A stretch of DNA of 64,000 nt from Phaeacidiphilus oryzae TH49 (lineage in GTDB: Bacteria > Actinomycetota > Actinomycetes > Streptomycetales > Streptomycetaceae): NCBI RefSeq assembly GCF_000744815.1, contig NZ_JQMQ01000005.1, positions 6,343,801 through 6,407,800 on the forward strand, written 5' to 3'. The notes beneath the pieces are model-generated. The model saw nothing but the letters and a program-made list of their open reading frames with translations. It did no database searches and had not been told where the DNA came from. Position 1 is the stretch's first letter. Each line of letters opens with the position of its first letter. The translations under genes were made by a program, and so were the position numbers. Positions 49,642-59,025 of this stretch are shown here, one piece after another.

Positions 49642-50328
49642 CTACGCCGCTCGCCGCCCGCCCGGCGTCGCGCCGGAGATGCCGCCGAGGCAGAACCGCC
49701 AGACCTCCTCGGCGGTCAGCGGCTCCGCCGCGCTGCCGGCGCCCGGGGTCTGGGCGGCCAGCAGCGCGGTCTGGACGACCAGGGAGGCCGTCCGGTGCGG
49801 GTGTCCCGCCTCGATCGCGCCGGCGTCGGCCGCCTCCCGGATCAGGTCGGTGAAGAACCCCAGCAGCGGCTCGTGCGCCGTGGCCACCTGGTCCGGATGC
49901 CGGACCAGCAGGTGCAGCGCGAAGTCGGTGAAGAGCGGGCCCTGCCCGTCCGCCCGCGGCCGGGACCGCTCGTAGAGCGACTCGACCGCCGTCCTCAGGC
50001 GCTTGATCGGGTCCTGCTGCCGGGCGGCCGCCTCGCGCAGCTGGACCGCGGTCCTGGAGAGCGAGTCCTCGAAGAGCGCCAGCAGAAGCTCGTGCTTGCC
50101 GTCGAAGTGCTGGTAGAAGCTGCGCAGCGACTGCTTCGAGCGCTCGACGATCTCCTGCACGGTGAAGTCGATGGTGCCCTTCTCCGAGATGAGCTCCTGG
50201 GCCGCGTCCAGGAAGCGCTGGATGCGCTGCTCGGCGCGGCGCTTGGCGGCCGCGGTGGAGCGCTCGACGGCGCGCTTGCGCCACGCCGGCTCGGGGATCT
50301 GGGGCTGCTCTGCGGGGAGTGTGCTCAC
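49642..50328 (-). CDS. TetR-family transcriptional regulator
   Basis: This is a 228-aa regulator from GTG 50328 (start uncertain: GGAG lies too close and no better start was found). The DNA-binding region is EQRIQRFLDAAQELISEKGT, FTVQEIVERSKQSLRSFYQH, FDGKHELLLALFEDSLSR. The C-terminal part has FTDFALHLLVRHPDQVATAH and VVQTALLAAQTPG. This form is frequent in actinobacterial regulators of lipid, steroid or P450 genes. It is near a CYP102-like P450; in Bacillus such P450s are repressed by TetR proteins (BM3R1 type) on a ~20-bp palindrome, and a 20-bp dyad lies in front of the P450 here. Confidence 0.85.
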   Translation of the reverse strand: MSTLPAEQPQIPEPAWRKRAVERSTAAAKRRAEQRIQRFLDAAQELISEKGTIDFTVQEIVERSKQSLRSFYQHFDGKHELLLALFEDSLSRTAVQLREAAARQQDPIKRLRTAVESLYERSRPRADGQGPLFTDFALHLLVRHPDQVATAHEPLLGFFTDLIREAADAGAIEAGHPHRTASLVVQTALLAAQTPGAGSAAEPLTAEEVWRFCLGGISGATPGGRRAA

Positions 50329-50378
50329 CTCCGGAACGATACTCCGCTGAGACGGAAAGACGCCCCGGGCCCTTTGCT

Positions 50379-50437
50379 GAACGCTGCATGTCAGAAGGGG
50401 TGAACAGCGTTCTCGCGGGAGGGGCTCGCGGGAGGGG
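50379..50437. repeat. Hairpin and 13-bp tandem repeat between the regulators
   Basis: GAACGCTG (50379) pairs with CAGCGTTC (50405) around an 18-base loop. Immediately after, CTCGCGGGAGGGG is repeated exactly at 50412 and 50425. This lies between the PAS-LuxR stop and the TetR start and may act as terminator or TetR operator. Confidence 0.5.
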
Positions 50438-50449
50438 GGAGCCCGCCCT

Positions 50450-51088
50450 TCAGGCCGGGCGGGGCGGCCAGCATCCGGGGGCGAGGGCGCCGCAGGCGTA
50501 GCCGCGGGCGACCAGCTCGGTGCGGTTGGCCGCGCCCCAGCGGGCGGAGAGCCGGCGGAGGTGGTAGGTGACGCCGTCCCGGGTGAGGCCGAGGGCGCGG
50601 GCCGCCTGGTCGGTGGTGGCGCCGCCGGCCAGCAGCGCCAGGGTCTGCGCCTCGATCGGGCTGACCTCGCCGCCACCGGCGGCGGCCCGCGCCGGCTCCG
50701 TCTTCCCGCCCTCCGCGAACCGGAGTTGGACCAGCAGCGAGGGCACCTCCTGCACGCTGTCGCTGACCGGGTCGACGCTCACCTCGGCCCGCCTGGCCGT
50801 GCCGTCCGCCGCCGTCCAGACCACCGTGACCGGGTAGCGGGAGCGCCGGCGCAGCCGGATCGCCTCCGTGATCCGGCGCAACTGCGCCCGGTCCACCGGT
50901 TCGAAGAGGGTGAGGAGGTCCACCCCGCGCAGGGCTCCCGGCACCGTCCCGCACTCGGCGGCCAGCGCGGCGTTGCAGGCCCGTACGGTGCCGTGGGCGT
51001 CGCAGATCGCGATCGGCTGCGGAAGCCGGTCCAGCAGCATGAGGAACCGGTTCCGCCACGTCACCGCGTCCTGGTGCAAGTCCGCCAC
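50450..51088 (-). CDS. PAS-LuxR transcriptional regulator
   Basis: This is a 212-aa protein with an N-terminal PAS sensor (residues ~10-120: FLMLLDRLPQPIAICDAHGT, VRACNAALAAECGTVPGALRG, VTVVWTAADGTARRAEVSVD) and a C-terminal LuxR-type helix-turn-helix (~145-200: SPIEAQTLALLAGGATTDQA, RDGVTYHLRRLSARWGAANR). This is the small PAS-LuxR class that in streptomycetes activates polyene and other biosynthetic genes (PimM type). Here it is divergent, with 71 bases, from a self-sufficient P450 gene, its probable target. PAS ligands of the class are not established. Confidence 0.88.
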   Translation of the reverse strand: MADLHQDAVTWRNRFLMLLDRLPQPIAICDAHGTVRACNAALAAECGTVPGALRGVDLLTLFEPVDRAQLRRITEAIRLRRRSRYPVTVVWTAADGTARRAEVSVDPVSDSVQEVPSLLVQLRFAEGGKTEPARAAAGGGEVSPIEAQTLALLAGGATTDQAARALGLTRDGVTYHLRRLSARWGAANRTELVARGYACGALAPGCWPPRPA

Positions 51089-51097
51089 GCCGATCGA

Positions 51098-51117
51098 TAC
51101 TACATGTTCGTGTAGTA
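51098..51117. promoter_or_regulatory. 20-bp dyad in the P450/PAS-LuxR divergent promoter
   Basis: TACTACA and TGTAGTA are perfect 7-base arms with a 6-base centre TGTTCG. The site lies 10 bases from the PAS-LuxR start and 43 bases from the P450 start. The size fits a TetR-type operator; it does not match the PimM-type PAS-LuxR box. Confidence 0.6.
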
Positions 51118-51159
51118 CGGGCGTCCGGACCGGGCCGCGGGCCGCCGGAGGATGGTGCC

Positions 51160-54100
51160 ATGCACATCCCGGAGATCGACGTCACCGCAATGGGCCCGAC
51201 CCGTACGCCCATCCAGCGCGCCATGGAGCTGATCCGCGAGCACGGACCGGTGCTGATCCGCCGTCAGGGGAACTGGCGGAACCTGCTGGTGAGCGACCTC
51301 GACCTGGTCGCCGAGCTCTCCGACGAGGACCGCTTCGCCAAGCATGTCGGCCCCGCCCTGGAGAACGTCCGCGAGTTCGCCGCCGACGGGCTCTTCACCG
51401 CCTACAACGACGAGCCCAACTGGGGGCGCGCGCACGACATCCTGATGCCCGCCTTCGCCATGGGCTCGATGCGCGCCTACCACCCGGTGATGCTGGACGT
51501 CGCCCGCCGGGTGATCGACTCCTGGGACCGGGCCGCGCGGGACGGCGCCCCGGTCGACGTCCCCGGGGACATGACCAGGATGACCCTGGACACCATCGGC
51601 CTGGCCGGCTTCGGCTACGACTTCGGCTCCTTCGACAGCCGGGAGCCCCACCCCTTCGTCGCGGCCATGGTGCGCTGCCTGGAGTGGAGCATGACCAGGC
51701 TCGGCCGCCGCCCCGACGCCTCCGCCGCCGAGTCGGCCGCCTACGCCGCCGCCGACCAGGCCTTCCGCGCCGACGCGGACTTCCTGGCCGGCGTCGTCGA
51801 CGAGGTGATCGCCGCCCGCCGGGCCGCTGCCGGCACCGGGGCCGCCCGCCCGGAGCGGGAGGACCTCCTCGGCCTGATGCTCAGCGCCCCCCACCCCTCC
51901 GACGGCCGCCCGCTGGACGACGCCAACATCCGCAACCAGGTGATCACCTTCCTGATCGCCGGCCACGAGACCACCTCCGGCGCCCTCTCCTTCGCCCTCT
52001 ACTACCTGGCCAAGCACCCGACCGCGGCCCGCCTGGTGGAGGAGGAGGCGGACGCCCTGTGGGGCGGCACCGCGGACCCCCTGCCGGGCTTCGAGGAGAT
52101 CGGCCGGCTGCCCTACACCCGGCAGGTGCTCAACGAGGCCCTGCGGCTCTGGCCCACGGCGGCCGCCTTCAGCCGGGAGGCCCGCGAGGACACCGTGCTC
52201 GGCGCCGGCCGCTGGGGGGAGGACGGCCGGGGGATCCCGCTCCGCGCCGGCGAGGGCGTCACCGTCCTCAGCCCGATGCTCCACCGGCAGCCGGTCTGGG
52301 GCGACAACCCGGAGCTCTTCGACCCGGACCGGTTCACCCCGCAGGCCGAGGCGGCCCGCCCGGTGGACGCCTACAAGCCGTTCGGCACCGGCGAACGCGC
52401 CTGCATCGGCCGGCAGTTCGCCCTCCACGAGGCCACCATGCTGCTCGCCCTGCTGGCCCACCGCTACCGCTTCCTGGACCACGCCGACTACCGGCTGGAC
52501 GTCAAGGAGACCCTCACCCTCAAGCCCGAGGGCTTCACCCTCCGGCTCAGGCCGCGCACCGAGCGCCACCGTGCCGGGACCGCCGCGGCGACCGCCGCCC
52601 GCCCCGAGAACGCCGCCACCGGACGCCTCCGTGCCGGCACCGGCGTCCTGCTGCTGCACGGCAGCAACTACGGCACCTGCCGCGAGCTGGCCCAGCAACT
52701 CGCCCTGGACATCGAGGAGCTGGGCGGGGAGACGGAGACCGCCGCACTGGACGCCTACCCGCCGGAGCGGCTGCCCGCCGACCGTCCTGTGGTCATCGTC
52801 GCCGCCTCCTACAACGGCCGCCCGACCGACGACGCCGCCGCGTTCGTCGCCGCGCTGGAGGCCGCGGACGGCGGATGCCGGGCCTCCTACGCCGTCCTCG
52901 GCGTCGGCGACCGCAACTGGGCCGCCACCTACCAGCGGATCCCCACCCTCATCGACGCCCGGCTCGCCGAACTCGGCGGCATCCGGCTGACCGACCGCGC
53001 CGCGGCCGACGCCTCCGGCGATCTGGGCGCCACGGTACGGGAGTTCGGCGGCGCGCTGCGCAACGCCCTGCTCGACCGGTACGGCGACCCGGACGCCGTC
53101 GCCGCCCCCGTCCCGGCGGAGAGCGGCCGCAGCGTCCGCGTCCTCCCCGCCGGCCCCCTGGACGCCCTCGCGGCCCGGCACCGGCTGGCCCCCTTGCGGG
53201 TCCTGGAGGCGCGCGACCTCACCGCCCCCGAGCATCCGCGCACCAAGCGCTTCCTGCGGCTGGCCCTCCCCGAGGGGGAGACCTACCGGACCGGCGACCA
53301 CCTCGCCGTCCTCCCGGCCAACGACCCGGACGCGGTGGAGCGGCTGGCCAAGGGGCTCGACCTGGACCTGGACGCGGTGCTCGACGTCCGCGACCGCCGG
53401 CTGCCGGTGGACCGGCCGCTGACCGCCCGCGCGCTCCTCACCCGCCACCTGGAGCTCAACGCGCGGCTGAATCCCGGGCAGTTGGAGCTGCTCGCCGCCG
53501 CCGACCCCTGCCCGCCGGAGCGGGCCGCGCTGGCCGCGGGCTCCCCCTCCGGCACCCTCGCCCAGCTCGCCGAGCGGTACCCGGCCCTCCGCGGGGCCGT
53601 CGGCTGGGAGCTGCTGCTGGAGCTCCTCCCGCCGCTGCGCCCCCGCCACTACTCGATCTCCTCCGCCCCGGGCGACCGGCCCGGCGAGGTCGACCTGATG
53701 GTCTCGCTGCTGGAGCGCGCGGACGGCTGCGAGGGCACCGGCTCCGGCTACCTGGCCCGCCGGGTCCTGGCCGGCGACACCGTCCTGGCCGGGGTTCGGC
53801 CCGGCCGCGAGGCCTTCCGGATCCCCGCCGAGGAGGCGGCGGAGCGGCCGGTGGTGATGGTGGCGGCCGGCACCGGGCTGGCGCCGTTCCGCGGGGTGGT
53901 CGCCGAGCGGGCCGCCCTGGCCGCCCGGGGCGCCCGGCTGGCCCCTGCCCTCCTCTTCTTCGGCTGCGACCGCGAGGACCGGGACTTCCTCCACGCCGGG
54001 GAGCTGCGCGCGGCCGAGGCGGCCGGGGCGGTCGCGGTCCGCCCGGCCTTCAGCGAGGCCGGCGACCCGGTCCGGTTCGTCCAGCACCGCATCGCCGCCG

Positions 54101-54285
54101 AGGCCGAGGAGCTCTGGCCGCTGCTCGCGGCCGGCGCCCGGGTGCACGTCTGCGGCGACGGCTCCCGGATGGCCCCCGCGGTCCGCGCGGCCTTCCGCGA
54201 CCTGGCCGCCCGGCACGGCCGGCCGGACTGGCTGGAGGCGGCCCTCGCCGCCGGCGACTACCAGGAGGACGTCTACACCGGCTGA
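51160..54285 (+). CDS. Self-sufficient cytochrome P450-reductase fusion (CYP102 family)
   Basis: This is a 1041-aa soluble protein carrying both the P450 and its NADPH-cytochrome P450 reductase, the P450 BM3 arrangement used for fatty-acid or related hydroxylation. P450 domain 1-470: I-helix AGHETTSG (267-274), ExxR as EALR (326-329) and haem loop FGTGERACIGRQFAL with ligand Cys415. Flavodoxin/FMN domain ~495-640: LLLHGSNYGTCRELAQQLAL. FAD/NADPH domain ~665-1041: RHYSISSAPGDRPGEVDLMV, MVAAGTGLAPFRGVVAERAA, and the C-terminus DYQEDVYTG like that of BM3. All motifs are complete. ATG 51160 has GGAGG eight bases upstream. Regulators PAS-LuxR and TetR lie upstream on the opposite strand. Confidence 0.97.
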   Translation: MHIPEIDVTAMGPTRTPIQRAMELIREHGPVLIRRQGNWRNLLVSDLDLVAELSDEDRFAKHVGPALENVREFAADGLFTAYNDEPNWGRAHDILMPAFAMGSMRAYHPVMLDVARRVIDSWDRAARDGAPVDVPGDMTRMTLDTIGLAGFGYDFGSFDSREPHPFVAAMVRCLEWSMTRLGRRPDASAAESAAYAAADQAFRADADFLAGVVDEVIAARRAAAGTGAARPEREDLLGLMLSAPHPSDGRPLDDANIRNQVITFLIAGHETTSGALSFALYYLAKHPTAARLVEEEADALWGGTADPLPGFEEIGRLPYTRQVLNEALRLWPTAAAFSREAREDTVLGAGRWGEDGRGIPLRAGEGVTVLSPMLHRQPVWGDNPELFDPDRFTPQAEAARPVDAYKPFGTGERACIGRQFALHEATMLLALLAHRYRFLDHADYRLDVKETLTLKPEGFTLRLRPRTERHRAGTAAATAARPENAATGRLRAGTGVLLLHGSNYGTCRELAQQLALDIEELGGETETAALDAYPPERLPADRPVVIVAASYNGRPTDDAAAFVAALEAADGGCRASYAVLGVGDRNWAATYQRIPTLIDARLAELGGIRLTDRAAADASGDLGATVREFGGALRNALLDRYGDPDAVAAPVPAESGRSVRVLPAGPLDALAARHRLAPLRVLEARDLTAPEHPRTKRFLRLALPEGETYRTGDHLAVLPANDPDAVERLAKGLDLDLDAVLDVRDRRLPVDRPLTARALLTRHLELNARLNPGQLELLAAADPCPPERAALAAGSPSGTLAQLAERYPALRGAVGWELLLELLPPLRPRHYSISSAPGDRPGEVDLMVSLLERADGCEGTGSGYLARRVLAGDTVLAGVRPGREAFRIPAEEAAERPVVMVAAGTGLAPFRGVVAERAALAARGARLAPALLFFGCDREDRDFLHAGELRAAEAAGAVAVRPAFSEAGDPVRFVQHRIAAEAEELWPLLAAGARVHVCGDGSRMAPAVRAAFRDLAARHGRPDWLEAALAAGDYQEDVYTG

Positions 54286-54310
54286 CCTCCGGCCGGGCGG
54301 CGGCGGTCTG

Positions 54311-54340
54311 GGCCACGACGGCCCGGGCCACGACGGCCCG
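54311..54340. repeat. Tandem 15-bp repeat x2
   Basis: GGCCACGACGGCCCG occurs twice in a row, 26 bases after the P450 stop. Each unit can also fold on GGCC/GGCC. It may be part of a terminator. Confidence 0.7.
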
Positions 54341-54482
54341 GGAGCCGCCAAGTCACCTGCCGATGACGGAAGGTGACGCCACGACGGTTCCCGGGTGGGC
54401 GCCGTGGGGATTCGGGGAAGTCGGGTGAGGGGCTCGGGACCAAGATTGCGGGGAGCTGGCCGCGGGGTGTAGCTGTGTTGTC

Positions 54483-55151
54483 ATGGTCAGTCTGTTTCAC
54501 CGCAGGTCGGCGTCGCGAGTCGTCGCCGACCAGGGCGGATACGTGTCGCCGGGGAGCCCGTCGGCAACCCTGGAACGCCCCGGGGAACACCGGGGGCCGG
54601 CGCCCGCCGACCTCTCCGGCCTCACCGGGGAGTGGATGGTCGACCCCGGCCACAGCCGGATCGGCTTCTCCGTCCGCCACGCCATGGTGACTACTGTGCG
54701 TGGTGCCTTCACCCGCTTCGAGGGGCGGCTGCTGCTGGACGGCAGCCGGCCCGAGCGCTCCCGCGCCGAGGTCTCGGTGGAGATCGACAGCGTGGACACC
54801 GGCGTGGAGCAGCGGGACGCCCACATCACCGGCCCGGACTTCCTGGACGCCGCCGCCTACCCCCGGATGACCTTCGCCAGCACCGGCGTCGAGGTGTCCG
54901 GCCCGGACACCTACCGGATGGCCGGCGAGCTCACCCTCCGGGACGTCACCCGGCCCGTCGTCCTCGACCTGGCCTTCCTCGGCCACGTCATCGACCCCTT
55001 CGGCTACGAGCGGGCCGGCTTCGACGGCACCACCACCATCAACCGGGTGGACTGGGGCCTCACCTACAACAACCGGCTGGCCGACGGCGGAGCGCTGGTC
55101 AGCGAGCGGGTCCGGCTCCAGCTGGACCTGGCGGCGATCCGCAGCGCCTGA
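54483..55151 (+). CDS. YceI-family lipid-binding-like protein
   Basis: This is a 222-aa YceI-like protein. The domain (~50-220) is a lipocalin-like barrel that binds isoprenoid or other lipids: GEWMVDPGHSRIGFSVRHAM, GAFTRFEGRLLLDGSRPERS, VEIDSVDTGVEQRDAHITGP, FDGTTTINRVDWGLTYNNRL. The first ~50 residues have no signal peptide and are not typical, so the protein is probably cytosolic. Its function could be polyprenoid handling or stress. The ribosome binding site is weak. It stands between the P450 and an aldo/keto reductase on the same strand. Confidence 0.9.
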   Translation: MVSLFHRRSASRVVADQGGYVSPGSPSATLERPGEHRGPAPADLSGLTGEWMVDPGHSRIGFSVRHAMVTTVRGAFTRFEGRLLLDGSRPERSRAEVSVEIDSVDTGVEQRDAHITGPDFLDAAAYPRMTFASTGVEVSGPDTYRMAGELTLRDVTRPVVLDLAFLGHVIDPFGYERAGFDGTTTINRVDWGLTYNNRLADGGALVSERVRLQLDLAAIRSA

Positions 55152-55268
55152 CCCGGCGGCCGCGCGGGCGGTGGGGCCCCTTGGTCGGCGTCGCACCGGG
55201 CAAGTAGGTTGGCTGATCGAGCAGCAACCGCAGCGCTCCACCGCACCACCGCTCCCGCAGGAGGTCAC

Positions 55269-56258
<990 letters not shown>

Positions 56259-56259
56259 G

Positions 56260-56371
56260 CACTGCGCCGCGGGGCGCGCCCAGCGACCAACGGCGCCGCA
56301 GCCGGGTACGGAGTCCGGGTGGCAACCCAGGCGCCGTTACCGGGTGCGGCGCAGTGGTCGGCTGGGCGCGC
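56260..56371. repeat. Interleaved inverted repeats in the AKR/GH64 intergenic region
   Basis: CACTGCGCCGC (56260-56270) pairs with GCGGCGCAGTG (56346-56356). A segment from 56274 (GCGCGCCCAGC, GACCA) pairs with TGGTC-GGCTGGGCGCGC (56355-56371) with one bulge. AACGGCGCC (56289) pairs with GGCGCCGTT (56330) inside. The first two pairings cross. The 3' part, GGGCGCG-loop-CGCGCCC with GGTTCCCCGCGCCCC, resembles a sequence I recall as common in streptomycete intergenic regions. Confidence 0.6.
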
Positions 56372-56383
56372 GGTTCCCCGCGC

Positions 56384-56418
56384 CCCTGGGTTCGCGGCTC
56401 CGCCGCGACACCCCAGGG
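56384..56418. terminator. Terminator-like hairpin between AKR and GH64
   Basis: CCCTGGG (56384-56390) pairs with CCCAGGG (56412-56418), and the inner CGCGGC with GCCGCG. It is located between convergent genes and probably serves both. Confidence 0.6.
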
Positions 56419-56444
56419 CCCGGCCTCGTTCGAACGGGTGGGGT

Positions 56445-57647
56445 TCAATCCGTGAACGAGGTCAGGTCGACCGTCATCGCCGTCGGCGCGGTGTCCTGGA
56501 CGTAGGCGGCGAAGCTCTCCGCGTCGTCGAAGGGGAAGCCGTAGGCCTTGCCGTCCACCGTGTGCTGGTGCATCACCTGCGAGTAGACGTTGGTCGGCGC
56601 GGACAGGTAGAACTGCCCGGCGTCGGTGACCGGCTGGGTCGGGTGGGTGAGCAGGGTGGAGCGGTTGAAGGCCGCGCCCAGCTGCGCGGCCAGCGGTCCG
56701 GAGATCCCGGCCCCGGGCGCCAGCGCGCCCGCGCAGTAGAACACGTCCGAGGTCTTCGGCTTGCCGAAGCTGGCCGCGCCGCCGTCGAAGACCAGCGAGC
56801 CGCCGCTGACCCGCCCGGTGTGGGCGGTGCCGGAGACCGTGACGGACAGGTCCTCGCCGGCGTACTGGGACCACACCTGGTCGATGTAGGAGTCGTAGTA
56901 GCCGCTGGGGAAGACCCCGGTGTCGATGCCGTGGCCGGGCGCGATCACCCGCAGCCTGTCGCCGACGATCAGCTTGGACCAGCTCGGGTCGGACTGCCCG
57001 GCCAGCGCCGAGAAGATGCCGTCCCGGCCGCCGGGGACCAGCTGGCCGGTCGTCTGGGTGCCCGAGCCGCCGGTCAGCTTGATGCTCAGCGGGATGCTGA
57101 ACATGTCCACCATGGTGGTGTTGCAGTACATCCCGGTGTCGTTGAAGGTGAACTCGATCCAGTCGTGGAGGACGTTGTAGCTGGGGTCGCCGCTGACCCA
57201 GCCCGCCGGGTACTGGAGGGCGTTGTTGCCGTTGCCGTCGGTGACGACCTTGAACTTCAGCTTCTCGCCCAGGGAGAAGTAGATCCGCCCGGACATGTTG
57301 GGCAGCGACAGCGTGGTGTCGCCGGAGGCGGCGAACGGGATGGAGAGGTCGGCGTAGCCGTCGGAGCCGTTGAGCGACGGGCTGACCGGGACCAGGGTGC
57401 CGTCGGCGCGGACGTAGCACTGCTGGCCGCCCGGCGCGACGCCGACCACATACGCCCAGGCCTGGTTGTCGGGGTAGGAGCCGGTCTGGTTCTGGAAGGT
57501 GACCGGCAACGTTGTCGCGGCGTGCGCGGAACCGCCGCCGCCGAGTCCGAGGTCCAGCAGCGTGCCGCCGGCTGCGGCGGCGGCCGCCGCCCCCAGCACT
57601 CCGGCGCTGCGGGCGAGGAAGCTCCTTCTACTGTGCTGTGCAGGCAT
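56445..57647 (-). CDS. Tat-secreted GH64 beta-1,3-glucanase
   Basis: This is a 400-aa inverting beta-1,3-glucanase (laminaripentaose-producing family) that attacks fungal wall glucan, curdlan or callose. Twin-arginine signal: HSRRSFLARSAGVLGAAAAA. The catalytic fold begins near LPVTFQNQTGSYPDNQAWAY; LHDWIEFTFNDTGMYCNTTM and VDMFSIPLSIKLTG contain the conserved acidic region, and YYDSYIDQVWSQY and GRVSGGSLVFDG follow. No carbohydrate-binding module is attached. ATG 57647 has GAGG upstream. It is not next to the cellulase operon and shows no CebR box. Confidence 0.93.
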   Translation of the reverse strand: MPAQHSRRSFLARSAGVLGAAAAAAAGGTLLDLGLGGGGSAHAATTLPVTFQNQTGSYPDNQAWAYVVGVAPGGQQCYVRADGTLVPVSPSLNGSDGYADLSIPFAASGDTTLSLPNMSGRIYFSLGEKLKFKVVTDGNGNNALQYPAGWVSGDPSYNVLHDWIEFTFNDTGMYCNTTMVDMFSIPLSIKLTGGSGTQTTGQLVPGGRDGIFSALAGQSDPSWSKLIVGDRLRVIAPGHGIDTGVFPSGYYDSYIDQVWSQYAGEDLSVTVSGTAHTGRVSGGSLVFDGGAASFGKPKTSDVFYCAGALAPGAGISGPLAAQLGAAFNRSTLLTHPTQPVTDAGQFYLSAPTNVYSQVMHQHTVDGKAYGFPFDDAESFAAYVQDTAPTAMTVDLTSFTD

Positions 57648-57885
57648 AGTGACGCCTCGTGGGGAGAGACAGTAGGACAGCCGGAGCGCGGCCGTGGGGG
57701 GCGCGTAAGCGGAATTGGCCTGTACCACTCCGGCACGGCCCGCAGTCAAGCACTGATGACAAGGACCCGTCAACGGGCGTGCAGCGTTCAAGAACCGACG
57801 GCTGCGCGGGCAGCGGGAACGCGGGACGGCGCCGCCGGAGCGACCGCCTCCGACGACGCCGGGTCCCGTCCCCGGGCCGCGCCCG

Positions 57886-59025
57886 CTACGGCTTCCGGTT
57901 CGCCAGCACCAGCGTCGCGGCGGCGGTGAACATCCCGCCGACGCCCTGCACCACGCTGGTCTCCACCCCCGGCACCTGCCGGAAGGCCTCCCCGCGCAGC
58001 TGCCGCACCGCCTCCTGGATGGCGAACATCCCGTACATCCCGGTGTGGGTGTAGCGGAGGCCGCCGCCGTTGGTGTTCATCGGCAGCCGGCCGCCCGGCG
58101 CCGTATGGCCCTCGGCGACGAAGGCGCCGGCGTCCGCCCGGTCCACGAAGCCCAGGTCGGCCAGCATGTAGAGGGGGAGGTGGGCGAAGGCGTCGTAGGC
58201 CATCAGATGGTCCACGTCCTCCTGGGTGATCCCGGCCTCGGCGAAGGCCGCCGCGCTGGACTCGCGGAAGGCGCGCGAGGAGGTGAGGTCCGCCATCACC
58301 GACACCAGCGGCGACTCGCCGGCCTCGCCCGAGCCCAGCAGGTACACCGGCGGCCGGGGCCCGTCCTCGGCCCGCTCGGTCGAGGTCACCACCAGTGCCC
58401 CGCCGCCGTCCGTGCGGAGGCAGCACTCCAGCTTGTGGAAGGGGTAGGCGATCAGCTCCGAGTCCAGCACGTCCTGGACGCTCACCCGCTGCGGCCGGCC
58501 GGCCCGCGGGTTTCCCTCCCCCCACCGGCTCTGCACGGCGGCCACCGCGGCCAGCTGCTCGTGGGTGGTGCCGGTCTCCTTCAGGAAGCGCATGGCCGGC
58601 AGGGTGAACCGGTTGAACGGCGCGGTCACCCCGTACGGCTGCTCGAACTGCCCGGCCACCGAGTCGGCCGCCATCCCGCGCGGCGGGCGGCCCACTCCGG
58701 AGCGCCCCGACTCGCCGTGCAGCACCAGCACCGTGGAGCAGTAGCCGGCGGCGATCGCCGCGGCCGCGTGCCGCACATGCACCAGGAACGAGCAGCCGCC
58801 CACACTGGTCCCGTCGTACCAGGTGGGGGAGATGCCCAGATAGTGGGCGACGTCGATGGGGGACTGCGACGCGCTGGTCACCCCGTCGACCTGATCCAGC
58901 GTCAGACCGGCGTCGGCGAGGGCGAGTCGGGCCGCCTCGGCGCGCAGTTCCAGCTCGGTCAGTTCGGGCACCCTGCCGATCCGGCTCTCCGCCGCGCCGC
59001 GGATGGCCACCGTTCCGGGCTTCAT
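57886..59025 (-). CDS. Thiolase-like protein (SCP-x/Ltp2 lipid-transfer aldolase type)
   Basis: This is a 379-aa thiolase-superfamily protein related to sterol-carrier-protein-x thiolases and Ltp2 retro-aldolases. Family pieces: TSVGGCSFLVHVRHAAAAIA, AGYCSTVLVLHGESGRSG, VDHLMAYDAFAHLPLYMLAD and NTNGGGLRYTHTGMYGM. It overlaps the DUF35 gene by 4 bases and follows a MaoC hydratase, the classic order for a hydratase-DUF35-aldolase set. In such sets the DUF35 partner is needed for aldolase activity. Whether this one performs thiolysis or retro-aldol cleavage cannot be decided from sequence; the active-site residues need alignment. Confidence 0.88.
   Translation of the reverse strand: MKPGTVAIRGAAESRIGRVPELTELELRAEAARLALADAGLTLDQVDGVTSASQSPIDVAHYLGISPTWYDGTSVGGCSFLVHVRHAAAAIAAGYCSTVLVLHGESGRSGVGRPPRGMAADSVAGQFEQPYGVTAPFNRFTLPAMRFLKETGTTHEQLAAVAAVQSRWGEGNPRAGRPQRVSVQDVLDSELIAYPFHKLECCLRTDGGGALVVTSTERAEDGPRPPVYLLGSGEAGESPLVSVMADLTSSRAFRESSAAAFAEAGITQEDVDHLMAYDAFAHLPLYMLADLGFVDRADAGAFVAEGHTAPGGRLPMNTNGGGLRYTHTGMYGMFAIQEAVRQLRGEAFRQVPGVETSVVQGVGGMFTAAATLVLANRKP

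Noticed and set aside
51098-51117. Dyad as a PimM-type PAS-LuxR box
   Set aside because: It does not match the CTVGGGAWWTCCCBAG pattern; a TetR-like operator is more plausible.
54311-54340. Tandem 15-mers as a CRISPR array
   Set aside because: There are only two units without spacers, and no cas genes in the window.
50868-54428. 1186-codon frame overlapping the P450 on the same strand
   Set aside because: Arg/Pro/Gly-rich out-of-frame shadow; the CYP102 frame has all catalytic motifs.
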